From Bradyrhizobium ottawaense (GTDB taxonomy: Bacteria; Pseudomonadota; Alphaproteobacteria; Rhizobiales; Xanthobacteraceae): a stretch of DNA of 64,000 nt. The position numbers and the translations under genes are program-made. The notes beneath the pieces are model-generated. The model worked only from the letters and a program-made list of their open reading frames with translations. It did no database searches and was not told the origin of the DNA. The DNA is taken from contig NZ_CP029425.2 of NCBI RefSeq assembly GCF_002278135.3, forward strand, positions 496,001 to 560,000, in the 5' to 3' direction. Every line of letters starts with the position of its first letter. The stretch's first letter is position 1. Of the stretch, positions 43,925 through 53,357 are shown piece by piece.

Positions 43925-46372
43925 CTAACCGCGGCGCCGCGCCACTGAGGCGTCCACCACGTTCTCGACTTCCTCGCGCCAGTTCAAGATCTCCATCGCG
44001 AGCACGGGATGATTGAAACCCTTGAGCTGGAGATCATCGAGGGCGCGCGCTTCCACCCAGGGCTCTACGATGCCGTAGACGCGGCGGCTCACCACGATCT
44101 GGTTGGGCTTGGCCTCGCCGCACAGGCGAGAGGCGAGGTTGGTCACGCTGCCGATCGCGGCATATTCCAGCCGCTGCTCGAAGCCGACCTGGCCGAGCGT
44201 GGCATAGCCGACCGCGATGCCGATGCCGAAGCCGAGGCTGTGCCCGCGGTTGCGCCAGCGCTCGGTCAGCGGGCCGATGGTGTCGCGCATCTCCACCGCC
44301 ATCTTCACGGCGCGCTTGGTGTGGTCCTCGAACTGGATCGGCGCGTTGAACAGGATCATCACGCCATCGCCGGCATATTTGTCGAGCGTGCCCTCGTACT
44401 TGAAGATCAGCTTGCCGAGCGCGGCGTGATATTCGCGCAGCACGTTCATCGCCTCTTCCGGCTCGGTCGCTTCCGTGAACGCGGTGAAGCCGCGCAGATC
44501 GCAGAACACCACGGTCACCTCGCGGCGCTGGCTGGTGAGCAGGCCTTCGGGGCTGTCGGAGGAGGCGATCAGCTGTGCGACCTGCGGCGCCAGGAAACGT
44601 TCCAGCTTGCGGATGCGCTCGATCTCGCCGAGCTGGGTCTTGACGCGCTCCTCCAGCGACTTGTTCCAGTTCTTCAATTGCTCGGTCTGCTCGCGCAGCT
44701 TGTCGGCCTGGGCGCGCACGGTCTCGTTCGCCGTCTCCAGGGCGTGGCTCTTGTGGTCGACCTCGGTGAACAGCCGCGCATTGCGCATCGCCAGCACGGC
44801 CTGGTTGGCGAAGGTGCGCATCAGGCCGATGATGCTGGCGGCGAACTCGCCGCTCGCGCGGCGCAGCACCACCAGCGAGCCGAGCGTGCCCTGCTGGTCG
44901 ACCAGCGGCACGACCAGCACCGAATGGAAGCCGGCCGCGATCGCGACCTCGCGCAGCGGCTGCTCGGCGGCCGCGCCGAGTTCGGCAATCGCGATCGGCT
45001 CGCCGCTTTCGGCGGCATCGCTCAGGATGTTCTCGCCTTCGTCGATGGTGACATGCGCGCCGTCGGGGGATTTGTCGATGCCGTTGGCCTCGATCAGGTT
45101 GAAGCGGCGCGTCTCCGCATCGAAGCCGTAGATCAGCACCGCATCGGCATGGGTGATCTCGATCGCGCGCGCGGCGATCGTCGGCAGCACGGCGTTGAGA
45201 TCGAGCGAGGCGGCGACGGCGCGGCCGACCTCCTCGAGCACCTTCAGCTCGTTGATCGACTGCGCCAGATCGCGCGTGCGCTCCTCGACCTTGGTCTCCA
45301 GGTCCGAATAGGTCTCCTGGATCTGGCCGGCCATGCGGTTGAACTGACCGGCGAGGTCCTCCAGCTCGTCCGCGGTGCGCACTTCGATGCGGTGACTGAA
45401 ATCGCCCTCGCCGAGCCTGTAGGCGCCGTCGCGCAGCGCGGTGATCGGAATGATCATGCGGCGGGCGAGCAGCGTGCCGGCGAGGATCGCGACCATCAGC
45501 CCCATGCCGATCAGGAGCGCGATGCGCACCAGCTGGTCGCGGATCGGCGTCAGGGCCTGCGTGGTCGGCTGCTCGAACAGCACGCTCCAGCCGAGCTTCG
45601 GCACCGTGCTCGCGGCGCTCATCACCGCATGGCCGTTGAAGTCGGTGCCCGAACTGTCGGCCTCATGGCCAGGCGCGATCGCGGCCGCGACCTGCGGCAG
45701 CTTCGACAAATCCTTGCCGACATCGGGCCCTTTCGACGACGTCGCCAGCACGCGGCCGCGGGGATCGACGACATAGGCAAAGGCGGCCTTGCCCACTTGC
45801 GCGTCGGACAGGAAGTCGGAGAGAAAGCTGAGATCGATCTCGGCCACGGTGACGCCGGCATTGAAGCCGGAATGCGCCACCGAGATCGACATGAACGGCG
45901 TCCGGTCGGCGAACCAGGCCGGCGCATAGCTGACGCCGCGGGCGACGGTGTCGGTGAAGCGCATGTCGCGGGAGAGGTCGGCGTTGCTGCCGGTCGTGGT
46001 CGACTGGCGGGAGACGCGCAGCACCTCGCGGCCTTCGCCGTTGAGCTGGAACAGCTGGTTGACGACCGAGACCTGGTGCAGCAGCGACGCGTAGTCGGCG
46101 CGGCGCTTTTCGAGGGTGTCCTGGCTCGCCCGCGTCACCCAGCTGATCTGGCGATCGAGCTCCGAGATCGACTGCTCGATCCGCCGGGCGGCGGCTTGCG
46201 CCTTGTCCTCCAGCCCGTCGGTCAGCTGGGTCTTGGTGGCGCGGTAGGAGATCCAGGTCTCCATCGCGCCGTTGACGGCGAGGACGAACACGACGAGGCC
46301 GACGAGGGAGACGACGTATTTGGCGAACAGGCCCTCGCGCAGAAACCGTGTCTTGTCGTTCGCTCCTGCCAT
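43925..46372 (-). CDS. Membrane adenylate/guanylate cyclase with Cache, HAMP and GAF domains
   Basis: An 815-aa class III cyclase. TM1 (YVVSLVGLVVFVLAVNG), a periplasmic Cache-type sensor (~50-280), TM2 (IALLIGMGLMVAILAGTLLA), HAMP (MIIPITALRDGAYRLGEG), a GAF domain (~400-560, SIIGLMRTFANQAVLAMRNA at its end), a coiled coil (~560-620) and a cyclase domain (~630-790). The catalytic region shows EVTVVFCDLRGFTAFTEATE, with the metal Asp, and LDKYAGDGVMILFNAP, with the second Asp. The purine-selecting residues were not resolved by eye. Start at 46372 is favoured by AGAGGAT upstream. It is a stand-alone second-messenger sensor. Confidence 0.92.
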   Translation of the reverse strand: MAGANDKTRFLREGLFAKYVVSLVGLVVFVLAVNGAMETWISYRATKTQLTDGLEDKAQAAARRIEQSISELDRQISWVTRASQDTLEKRRADYASLLHQVSVVNQLFQLNGEGREVLRVSRQSTTTGSNADLSRDMRFTDTVARGVSYAPAWFADRTPFMSISVAHSGFNAGVTVAEIDLSFLSDFLSDAQVGKAAFAYVVDPRGRVLATSSKGPDVGKDLSKLPQVAAAIAPGHEADSSGTDFNGHAVMSAASTVPKLGWSVLFEQPTTQALTPIRDQLVRIALLIGMGLMVAILAGTLLARRMIIPITALRDGAYRLGEGDFSHRIEVRTADELEDLAGQFNRMAGQIQETYSDLETKVEERTRDLAQSINELKVLEEVGRAVAASLDLNAVLPTIAARAIEITHADAVLIYGFDAETRRFNLIEANGIDKSPDGAHVTIDEGENILSDAAESGEPIAIAELGAAAEQPLREVAIAAGFHSVLVVPLVDQQGTLGSLVVLRRASGEFAASIIGLMRTFANQAVLAMRNARLFTEVDHKSHALETANETVRAQADKLREQTEQLKNWNKSLEERVKTQLGEIERIRKLERFLAPQVAQLIASSDSPEGLLTSQRREVTVVFCDLRGFTAFTEATEPEEAMNVLREYHAALGKLIFKYEGTLDKYAGDGVMILFNAPIQFEDHTKRAVKMAVEMRDTIGPLTERWRNRGHSLGFGIGIAVGYATLGQVGFEQRLEYAAIGSVTNLASRLCGEAKPNQIVVSRRVYGIVEPWVEARALDDLQLKGFNHPVLAMEILNWREEVENVVDASVARRRG

Positions 46373-46616
46373 CCCGATCCTCTCGCGCCGCCATCGACGC
46401 TGCGCGCTCACGGGCCGTGCAGGCCCTTCCCGGCCGTTCTATCACAATTTGGGCCAAAGGACCGCCGCGTGGGCCGGGGACCGGCCGGCGTGGTTACTCC
46501 CTGTGGACGCCGGGGCCGGCGGAAGGCCGGTGAATTGCCGCAGCCTCATCCGTTCGGAGGAAGCCGGTGGCGGGGAAGCTGATGTAAGGGGATTGCCGTG
46601 GAGCCCAGCCCGCCAA

Positions 46617-48680
46617 TCACCGGTTAAAGAGTTGCCGCAGCACGTCGTTCATTGGCTGACTGTCCTGCTGCGCGACCGGCGGGTCCTCAAGGGCTGGAGC
46701 CGCGGGCGAGGCCTGCGGCGACGGCGTGGACGGCGTTGCCGGCAGGCTGCGGCTGCGGCCACTGCCTGGCGCGGCGCCAGTGCTGCTTCCCGCGCCGCTG
46801 GAAAGCCCCTGCTGAATCAAATTGCCGATGGCTTCGCCCAAGGGGCCGCCGAGCAGATTGTTCTGCCCCGGCTGCTGGGCTTGCGGATTGGCGTTGCCGG
46901 CCGCATTGCCGCCGGGTGCAGTCGTTCCGCCGAGACCAAGGCTGCCCAGAATGTTGCCGAGCCCGGCGCCGTCAGGGCCGAACAGGCCCTTGCCCATCTC
47001 GCGCAGCTTGGCATAGGCGGCGTCGGGATTGTCCAGCATGCCGGCCATATCAGGGTAGATCTTGGGCTGCGACCAGCTGCCCTGGATCATCACGGGAATG
47101 CCGAAGCCGACCGGCTCATTGGCGCGGCCCTGGCCTTCGGTCGTCATCACCAGCTTCGGCTCGACGCGAAAGCCCATCATCTTGGTGTCGAGCGCGATGG
47201 TGCCGGCACCGGTCACGCGCACCAGCGGCCCGATCAGATTGAGATCGGTCGTCACCGCCTGGCCCTTGTCGATGCGGAAGGAGGCCGAGAGCTGCGACAA
47301 ATCCGTGCTCTGCTCCTGGCCGGCATTCTGGTTGTCCTGCCAGCCGGACAGCGTGCCCGATGTCAGCGAGCGGATCATCTGCGCGACATTGATACCGCGG
47401 ATGGCGCCGTCCTGGAAATTGACGAAGGCCGTGCCCTGCATGTTGGCCATCAGCGCGTGCTGGCTGGTGCCCGCGCTGCGAAGAGCGAGCTTGGCCTGCA
47501 GCTTGCCGTCGATGCGGTCGAATTCGGCAAGGCCCTGAAGCAGCGGCAGCGCACGCACGCCGACGAGATCGGAATGCATCGCAAAGCTCGGCGCACCGGT
47601 GGTCGCATCGAGGATCACCTCGCCGGAGACCTGGCCGCCATAGGCGCCGAGATTGGCGGTGCCGGCCTTCAGCACGCCGCCGGCGAGCTTCGCATCGAGC
47701 GCCAGAGGCGCGATGCGGGCATCACCGATCACGGCTTCGTTCGCGGAGATCCGCACTTGCGCATCGACATAATTGAGCCCGGAGACGTCGATCGGCGCAT
47801 TGCTCCAGGGCTGCCCGGCTGCGCCCTCCGGCGATTTCGCCAGCGGAATCGCCAGCCGCTGGAAGTCGAGGTCGAGCTTGACCAGCGGCTTGCTGGCAAT
47901 GTCGACCGAAGCCCAGCCGTTGAATGTGCCATCGCCGAGCCGGCCATTCACGCCGTTGATCATCACGACGTCGCCGTTCATTCGCATCTCGGCATGGCCG
48001 GTGAGCTGAGACTTCAACACGTCGGGCATGTCGATGGCGAAATCCACCGGGATCGTCGGCCGGTCGGCCGGCGGCGCCGGCGTGGTCGCCTTGATGTCGA
48101 ACTTGGTCGGGTGGTCGCCGACGCGCGCGGTGCCGGTGACATTGACCTTGCGGTCGCGGCCGATGGTCGCCTCCGCGTTGATGGCACTGATGCGGCCCTC
48201 GACACGGTCGCGCACGCGCGCGAATGCGACCTCACCGTCGGTGACCTTGATGCGGTCGATGGATGCCCCGCCGACATCGAGCGCGAGCGGCTTCGACGAC
48301 CCCCCCGCATTCGGCAGGCGTTCACGCAGCAGCGGCTGGTAGAGCACCGGATGGGTGACGATCAGCTCGCGGATCTCAGGGCGGCCCGACCACACGCTGG
48401 AGAGCGACATGTCGGCCTGCACGCTGTCGACCGTCACGCGCGTGATGCCGCTGCGATCCCGGGGGTCGGCAAGCGAGAGGTCGTTCAGGGTGACGTTCAG
48501 CGTCGGCCACAGGCTGATCTTCGTGGTGCCGTCGATCGAGAGACGATAGCCGGTCGCGCTCTCGACGCGCGAGGCGATCGTCGACGTCAGGAAGCCCGAG
48601 GGGATTCCGACCACCAGCAGGAGTGCGATCACGACGATGACGGCGGCCAATGCCGCGCCGGCGAATTTTACTGCTCTCAT
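46617..48680 (-). CDS. AsmA-family protein
   Basis: A 687-aa protein with one N-terminal membrane helix (AGAALAAVIVVIALLLVVGI) and a long periplasmic beta-rich domain. The start (LSIDGTTKISLWPTLNVTLN, then DLSLADP) is the AsmA N-terminal repeat; the C-terminal AsmA_2-like part contains KMMGFRVEPKLVMTTEGQGR and FGIPVMIQGSWSQPKIYPDM. AsmA/TamB-type proteins are thought to carry phospholipids between membranes. The last ~120 residues form a Gly/Pro/Gln-rich low-complexity tail (GNAAGNANPQAQQPGQ) with a final helix. The ATG at 48680 is used because an in-frame ATG 51 bp upstream precedes the helix with no support. Confidence 0.88.
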   Translation of the reverse strand: MRAVKFAGAALAAVIVVIALLLVVGIPSGFLTSTIASRVESATGYRLSIDGTTKISLWPTLNVTLNDLSLADPRDRSGITRVTVDSVQADMSLSSVWSGRPEIRELIVTHPVLYQPLLRERLPNAGGSSKPLALDVGGASIDRIKVTDGEVAFARVRDRVEGRISAINAEATIGRDRKVNVTGTARVGDHPTKFDIKATTPAPPADRPTIPVDFAIDMPDVLKSQLTGHAEMRMNGDVVMINGVNGRLGDGTFNGWASVDIASKPLVKLDLDFQRLAIPLAKSPEGAAGQPWSNAPIDVSGLNYVDAQVRISANEAVIGDARIAPLALDAKLAGGVLKAGTANLGAYGGQVSGEVILDATTGAPSFAMHSDLVGVRALPLLQGLAEFDRIDGKLQAKLALRSAGTSQHALMANMQGTAFVNFQDGAIRGINVAQMIRSLTSGTLSGWQDNQNAGQEQSTDLSQLSASFRIDKGQAVTTDLNLIGPLVRVTGAGTIALDTKMMGFRVEPKLVMTTEGQGRANEPVGFGIPVMIQGSWSQPKIYPDMAGMLDNPDAAYAKLREMGKGLFGPDGAGLGNILGSLGLGGTTAPGGNAAGNANPQAQQPGQNNLLGGPLGEAIGNLIQQGLSSGAGSSTGAAPGSGRSRSLPATPSTPSPQASPAAPALEDPPVAQQDSQPMNDVLRQLFNR

Positions 48681-48925
48681 CTCGACTTTCCACTGACGGA
48701 CGATCGGCGTCGAATCCCGCCGGCTATCCATCCTTCGCGGCCGAGTTTATCCCGGGACGGGAAGCGGCTCCAAGCGCGTAAAAATAGTCAGGGGGTGCTG
48801 CAAAGTTATGTGACTTATGACACACTTCCCCGACGCGGTTTTACGCGATCCTGATCGTGATGGTTTCAAGCGATTTGCCAAGCGTCTGACAAGATGACTG
48901 ACCAGGACTTCACAAGGACATTGAA

Positions 48926-49600
48926 ATGAGCAAGCAGGCCGAATTTGCGGTCATTTTGAAGATGAACGCGATGTTCGCGGATCTCGGTGCAGACGAGCTC
49001 CAGCGGCTGTCCAATCTCTGTCACACCCAGCACCTGGGGAACGGCGAGGTGCTGTTCCAGAAGGGTGATGCCGGCAACGCGCTGTTCGGCGTGCGCCGCG
49101 GCCAGGTCCGCATCGAGACAGGTGCCTCCGACGGCAGCCGGCTGACGCTCAATTTCATGGGCCCGGGCGACCTGTTCGGCGAGGTCGCGGTGCTGGACGG
49201 CCAGAATCGGACCGCGGATGCGACCGCGGGCGAGGCCAGCGAATTGTTCGTGCTGCGGCGCGAAGATTTTCTCAGCTTCCTCGAACGCGAGCCGAAGGTC
49301 GCGATCAAGATCATCGCGCTGCTGTGCCAGCGCATCCGCTGGCAGAGCGAGCGCATGGAGGAATCCATGCTGCAGCCGCTGCCGGTGCGCCTCGCGCGGC
49401 GGCTCTGCGCACTCGCCGCCGATTTCGGTTCCGAGGTGCACATCTCGCAGGAGCAGCTCGGCGTCTTCGTCGGCGCCGCCCGCGAAAGCGTCAACCGCCA
49501 GCTGCAGGCCTGGCGCAAGGAAGCGATCCTCGATCTCCAGCGCGGCCGCATCCTGCTGCGGAACATGACCAAGCTGACCGCGATCGCGCGGAACGAGTAG
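48926..49600 (+). CDS. Crp/Fnr-family transcriptional regulator
   Basis: A 224-aa regulator. The cyclic-nucleotide-binding domain (~15-130) shows GEVLFQKGDAGNALFGVRRG and LFGEVAVLDGQNRTADATAG, with a phosphate-binding cassette (GEVAVLDGQNRTA) close to that of Crp, so cAMP or cGMP binding is plausible. A dimerisation helix leads to a helix-turn-helix (HISQEQLGVFVGAARESVNR) at ~175-195. No iron-sulfur cysteines of FNR are seen. AAGGAC precedes the ATG. The nearby cyclase at 43925-46372 is a possible source of its ligand, which is inference. Confidence 0.9.
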   Translation: MSKQAEFAVILKMNAMFADLGADELQRLSNLCHTQHLGNGEVLFQKGDAGNALFGVRRGQVRIETGASDGSRLTLNFMGPGDLFGEVAVLDGQNRTADATAGEASELFVLRREDFLSFLEREPKVAIKIIALLCQRIRWQSERMEESMLQPLPVRLARRLCALAADFGSEVHISQEQLGVFVGAARESVNRQLQAWRKEAILDLQRGRILLRNMTKLTAIARNE

Positions 49601-49603
49601 CAG

Positions 49604-49843
49604 CTAGGCTGCCTCCGGCACATAGTGCAAGAGCAGCAGCTCGGATCGCAAACAGGGCGCAACGGCGTAGGGCCGCCCATCGTCGTCGCTGAATTCGACA
49701 AGTACTGTCTCGTCGTCGAACTCTTCGACGATCGTGCCAACGTTTCCCCTCGCCAACCTGTGCTCAGGCAGGTTTGCGAGCAATGCGACGACGTCCAGCG
49801 CTCGCGGTGCCCGATCTTCCTTCTTGTTCGTTGCGCTCATCAT
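49604..49843 (-). CDS. DUF4926-like small protein
   Basis: A 79-aa protein: RALDVVALLANLPEHRLARG, then NVGTIVEEFDDETVLVEFSD and RSELLLLHYVPEAA. This is the SH3-like/KOW-type small barrel of DUF4926. It starts in an ATGA overlap with the DUF6883-like gene upstream, so the two are co-translated. It converges on the Crp gene with a 3-bp gap. Function is unknown; such pairs recur in bacteria and some are near toxin or immunity genes. Confidence 0.75.
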   Translation of the reverse strand: MMSATNKKEDRAPRALDVVALLANLPEHRLARGNVGTIVEEFDDETVLVEFSDDDGRPYAVAPCLRSELLLLHYVPEAA

Positions 49844-50175
49844 AGCACCCAACAGGTGACAAAGGTCGGCCGGTCGTCGCCGACCCGTATGATCCATGCG
49901 GTTCTTACCACAGCTTGCTTTCGATGTCGCCTGAGCAGGACATCCACCCGCCAGTGGGTGCCCCAGCGATCCGTCGCAACTTCGGACGCATCGCCGGAAA
50001 TTGCGGCTTCCAGCAGTGCGTCGCGAAGCCACATGGCATCTCCACGCTGAAGGTCTAGTGCGTCGCGGAAAACTCTTGCCTTATGCCGGCCGCGTGGATG
50101 CAAGGGATTGAGGCAATAATCTTCGATCTTCCGAATGTCGACGCTCGCTTTCTCACCATTCGGGATGTGCGTCAT
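49840..50175 (-). CDS. DUF6883-like small protein
   Basis: A 111-aa protein. It starts MTHIPNGEKASVDIRKIEDY and contains CLNPLHPRGRHKARVFRDAL, a basic HPRGRHKARVF segment typical of DUF6883, and ends VVRTAWIIRVGDDRPTFVTC. A DUF6883/DUF4926 gene pair with translational overlap suggests a two-component module, possibly toxin-antitoxin or immunity related; this is inferred from arrangement, not function. It sits 32 bp downstream of the RND pump gene on the same strand and could be read from that operon. A much longer in-frame reading upstream is antisense-like sequence. Confidence 0.7.
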   Translation of the reverse strand: MTHIPNGEKASVDIRKIEDYCLNPLHPRGRHKARVFRDALDLQRGDAMWLRDALLEAAISGDASEVATDRWGTHWRVDVLLRRHRKQAVVRTAWIIRVGDDRPTFVTCWVL

Positions 50176-50207
50176 AGTAACCTGATCCGGCTCCAGCCGC
50201 TCGAACC

Positions 50208-53200
50208 CTACTCCGCCGCGGGGTGGATGATATTCTTCGGCGCTGGCCCTGCTTCCGCTGGTGCCGCTCCGTGATGACCGTCCGTCTCGGCATCCTCGCT
50301 GTGCACGATCAGCCGCTTGGCGAAGCGCCAGATCAGGGCGCCGAGATCGTCCATCACCATGAACATCGCGGGCACGAACACCAGCGACAGGATGGTCGAG
50401 AAGATCAGGCCGCCGATCACCGCGAGCGCCATCGGCGAGCGGAACTCGCCGCCGGCGCCGACCGCGAGCGCGCTCGGCATCATGCCCGCGGCCATCGCGA
50501 TCGTGGTCATCACGATCGGCCGGGCGCGCTTCATGCCGGCGTCGATCATCGCCTCTTCGCGCGGCTTGCCGGCGTGAATGGCTTCGATCGCGAACTCCAC
50601 CAGCATGATCGCGTTCTTGGTGACGATGCCCATCAGCATCAGAATGCCGATCCACACCGGCGTGGTGAGCTGCTTGCCGGTGATGAGCAGGGCCGCGATG
50701 GCGCCGCCGATCGAGAGCGGCAGCGAGAACAGGATGGTGATCGGCTGCAGGAAGGTGCCGAACAGCAGCACCAGCACGGCGTAGACCATCATCAGGCCCG
50801 CCGTGATCGCGGTGGCGAAGCCGTCGGACAGCTCGTTCAGGCTTTCGGCGTCGCCGGAGGGAGAGACCTTCACGCCCTTCGGCCGGCTCTTCATCACCGG
50901 CAGGTCGTAGATCTTCTTGGTGGCGTCGCCGAGCGCGGCCGAGCCGACGAGGTCGGCGGCGACGGTCGCCTGCCGCTCGCGATCGTAGCGGTTGATACTG
51001 GTCGGACCCTGGTCGAGCTTGACGTCGGCGATGACCGAGAGCGGCACGCCGCCCTTCTCGCCGTGCTCGCCGAGCGGCACGCGCAACTGCTCCAGCGTCT
51101 TCAGATTGCCGCGCGCGGCATCCTCGAGCTGCACGCGGATCGGCACCAGGCGGTCGCCGACGTCGAACTTGGCGAGCGCGGGTCCGACATCGCCGATGGT
51201 GGCGACGCGGATGGTCTGCGACAGGCTTTCGGTCGAAACCCCGAGCCGCGCGGCGAGATCGGCGCGCGGTTCGACGCGCAGCTCCGGCCGCTCCAGCGTG
51301 GTTTCCGAGATCACGTTGGAGATGGTGGGAATCCGCTTCATCTGCGTCGCGAGCTCGCTCGCGAAATTGTTGACGATGTTGGCGTCGACACCGGTCACGA
51401 CCAGCGAGATGGCGCGCAGGCCGTTCTCGTCGAGGAACCAGAAGCGGATGTCAGGAATGTTCTCCAATTCCTGGCTGATCGAGAATTCGAGCTCGCGCTG
51501 GGTGATGTCGCGGGCATCCTTGGGCGTGTAATTGATGATCAGTGCGGCGCGCCGGACTTCCTGGGTGCCCGGCGGAACGCGCCCGCCGTCGACGAAGATG
51601 CTCTTTACCTCGGGCCGTTTGCGCAGGCGCGCGACGATGTCCTCGGTGACCTTCTCGGTATAGGCGAGCTGGGTGCCCGGCGGCAGCTCGAGGGCAAGCA
51701 GCGAGCGCGAACTGTCCTGCGCCGGTAGAAAACCCTGCGGCAACAGCGTAATGCTCCAGATCGAGGCGGCAAAGACGCCGAAGCCGACCAGCACCGTGAT
51801 GAAATAGTGTTTTACCGACCAGGCCACGATCCTGTGATAGGACCGCAGCACGCGGCCGGGCGGCGGTTCTTCGTGAGTGCCAGGCTTGAGGAAGTAGGCG
51901 GCGAGCACCGGCGTGACGAAGCGCGCCGCGAGCAGCGAGAAGAACACCTGCACCGAGACGGTGATGCCGAACTGCTTGAAGAACTGTCCGGCGATACCCG
52001 ACATGAAGCTTGCCGGTGCGAAGATCGCGATGATGGTGAGCGAGATCGCGATCACCGCGAGGCCGATCTCGTCGGCGGCTTCGAGGGCGGCACGATAGGG
52101 CGACTTGCCCATGTTCATGTGCCTGACGATGTTTTCGATCTCGACGATGGCGTCGTCGACCAGAATACCCGTCGATAGCGTGATGGCGAGGAAGCTGACG
52201 AGGTTCAGCGAGAAGCCGAGCAGGTCCATCGCCCAGAACGCCGGGAAGATCGACAACGGCAGCGAGATCGCGGCGATGATGGTGGCGCGCAGGTCGCGCA
52301 GGAACAAGAGCACGATGACGACGGCGAGGATGGCGCCTTCGAACAGGGTCGAGATCGCCGCGTGGTAATTGCCGTTGGTATATTCGACCGAGGTGTCGAT
52401 CACCTTCAGGTCGACGTCGGGATAGGCGGCCTTGAGTACGTCGATGCGCTTCTGCACGGCCTCGGCCACCTTGACGTCGCTGGCGCCCTTGGAGCGCTTG
52501 ATGCCGAGCGCGACGATCGGCTCGCCGTTGAAGCGGGCGAAGGTGCGGCGGTCTGCGATGGTGTCGGTGACGGTGCCGAGATCGTCGAGCCGGACCTCGC
52601 CGCCGCCGAACAGCGGGATCATGGTGCCGGCAAGATCGCTCAGCGTCTTTGCACCGGCGAGCGTGCGGATCGCCTGGTCGTTCTTGCCGATCTCGGCCCG
52701 GCCGCCGGCGACGTCGACATTGGTACCGCGCAGGCTCTGGCTGACATTGACCGCGGTCAGCCCCATCGCCTGCAGGCGGTCGGGATCGAGCGAAACAAGA
52801 ATCTCGCGCTCGACACCGCCGATGCGCTCGACCTGGGCGACGCCGCGCACGCCTTGCAGCGCGCGCTTGACCACGTCGTCGACGAAATAGGAGAGCTGCT
52901 CGGGCGTCTTGCCGGGCGAAATCGCGGCGTAGGTGACGATCGGCAGGCCGATGACGTCGACTCGCTGGATCAGCGGCTCGGTGACGTTCTGCGGCAGGTT
53001 CGAGCGGACACGCGTCACCGCGTCCTTGACGTCGTTGAGCGCGCGGTCGGTGTTGGTTTCAAGCGCGAACTGGATGGTGGTGACCGACACACCGTCGGTG
53101 ATCTGTGAGGTAATGTGCCGCACGCCCTCGACGCCGGAGACGGCGTCTTCGACCGTCTTGGTCACCTGCGATTCGAGTTCGGCGGGCGCCGCGCCGAACT

Positions 53201-53357
53201 GCGATACCACGACCGAGATCACGGGAATGTCGGCCGAAGGCAGCCGCGTCACCGCGAGCTTGGTGAAAGACACCCAGCCGAGAATCAAGAGGATGATCGA
53301 GAAGACGACCGACGGCAGCGGATTCCGGATCGACCAAGCCGAGATATTGAGAGCCAT
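50208..53357 (-). CDS. RND-family efflux transporter permease (AcrB/HAE1-like)
   Basis: A 1049-aa inner-membrane pump with 12 expected helices and two large periplasmic loops. It begins MALNISAWSIRNPLPSVVFS. The proton-relay aspartates are in STGILVDDAIVEIENIV (TM4) and a conserved Lys is in GIVTKNAIMLVEFAIEAI (TM10). Other HAE1-like signatures are GVEGVRHITSQITDGVSVTT and TIIAIFAPASFMSGIAGQFF. It exports hydrophobic or amphiphilic compounds with the adaptor encoded just upstream; the two genes overlap by 1 nt (53357). No outer-membrane channel is in the window, so a shared TolC-like protein is implied. Confidence 0.93.
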   Translation of the reverse strand: MALNISAWSIRNPLPSVVFSIILLILGWVSFTKLAVTRLPSADIPVISVVVSQFGAAPAELESQVTKTVEDAVSGVEGVRHITSQITDGVSVTTIQFALETNTDRALNDVKDAVTRVRSNLPQNVTEPLIQRVDVIGLPIVTYAAISPGKTPEQLSYFVDDVVKRALQGVRGVAQVERIGGVEREILVSLDPDRLQAMGLTAVNVSQSLRGTNVDVAGGRAEIGKNDQAIRTLAGAKTLSDLAGTMIPLFGGGEVRLDDLGTVTDTIADRRTFARFNGEPIVALGIKRSKGASDVKVAEAVQKRIDVLKAAYPDVDLKVIDTSVEYTNGNYHAAISTLFEGAILAVVIVLLFLRDLRATIIAAISLPLSIFPAFWAMDLLGFSLNLVSFLAITLSTGILVDDAIVEIENIVRHMNMGKSPYRAALEAADEIGLAVIAISLTIIAIFAPASFMSGIAGQFFKQFGITVSVQVFFSLLAARFVTPVLAAYFLKPGTHEEPPPGRVLRSYHRIVAWSVKHYFITVLVGFGVFAASIWSITLLPQGFLPAQDSSRSLLALELPPGTQLAYTEKVTEDIVARLRKRPEVKSIFVDGGRVPPGTQEVRRAALIINYTPKDARDITQRELEFSISQELENIPDIRFWFLDENGLRAISLVVTGVDANIVNNFASELATQMKRIPTISNVISETTLERPELRVEPRADLAARLGVSTESLSQTIRVATIGDVGPALAKFDVGDRLVPIRVQLEDAARGNLKTLEQLRVPLGEHGEKGGVPLSVIADVKLDQGPTSINRYDRERQATVAADLVGSAALGDATKKIYDLPVMKSRPKGVKVSPSGDAESLNELSDGFATAITAGLMMVYAVLVLLFGTFLQPITILFSLPLSIGGAIAALLITGKQLTTPVWIGILMLMGIVTKNAIMLVEFAIEAIHAGKPREEAMIDAGMKRARPIVMTTIAMAAGMMPSALAVGAGGEFRSPMALAVIGGLIFSTILSLVFVPAMFMVMDDLGALIWRFAKRLIVHSEDAETDGHHGAAPAEAGPAPKNIIHPAAE

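Noticed and set aside
44009..46582. 857-aa plus-strand open frame opposite the cyclase gene
   Set aside because: It is a mirror frame of a high-GC gene: composition is Arg/His/Gly/Ala-rich with no domain or ribosome site, whereas the minus strand has full cyclase motifs.
46272..48854. 860-aa plus-strand frame opposite AsmA and part of the cyclase
   Set aside because: It spans two real genes on the other strand and shows non-protein-like composition.
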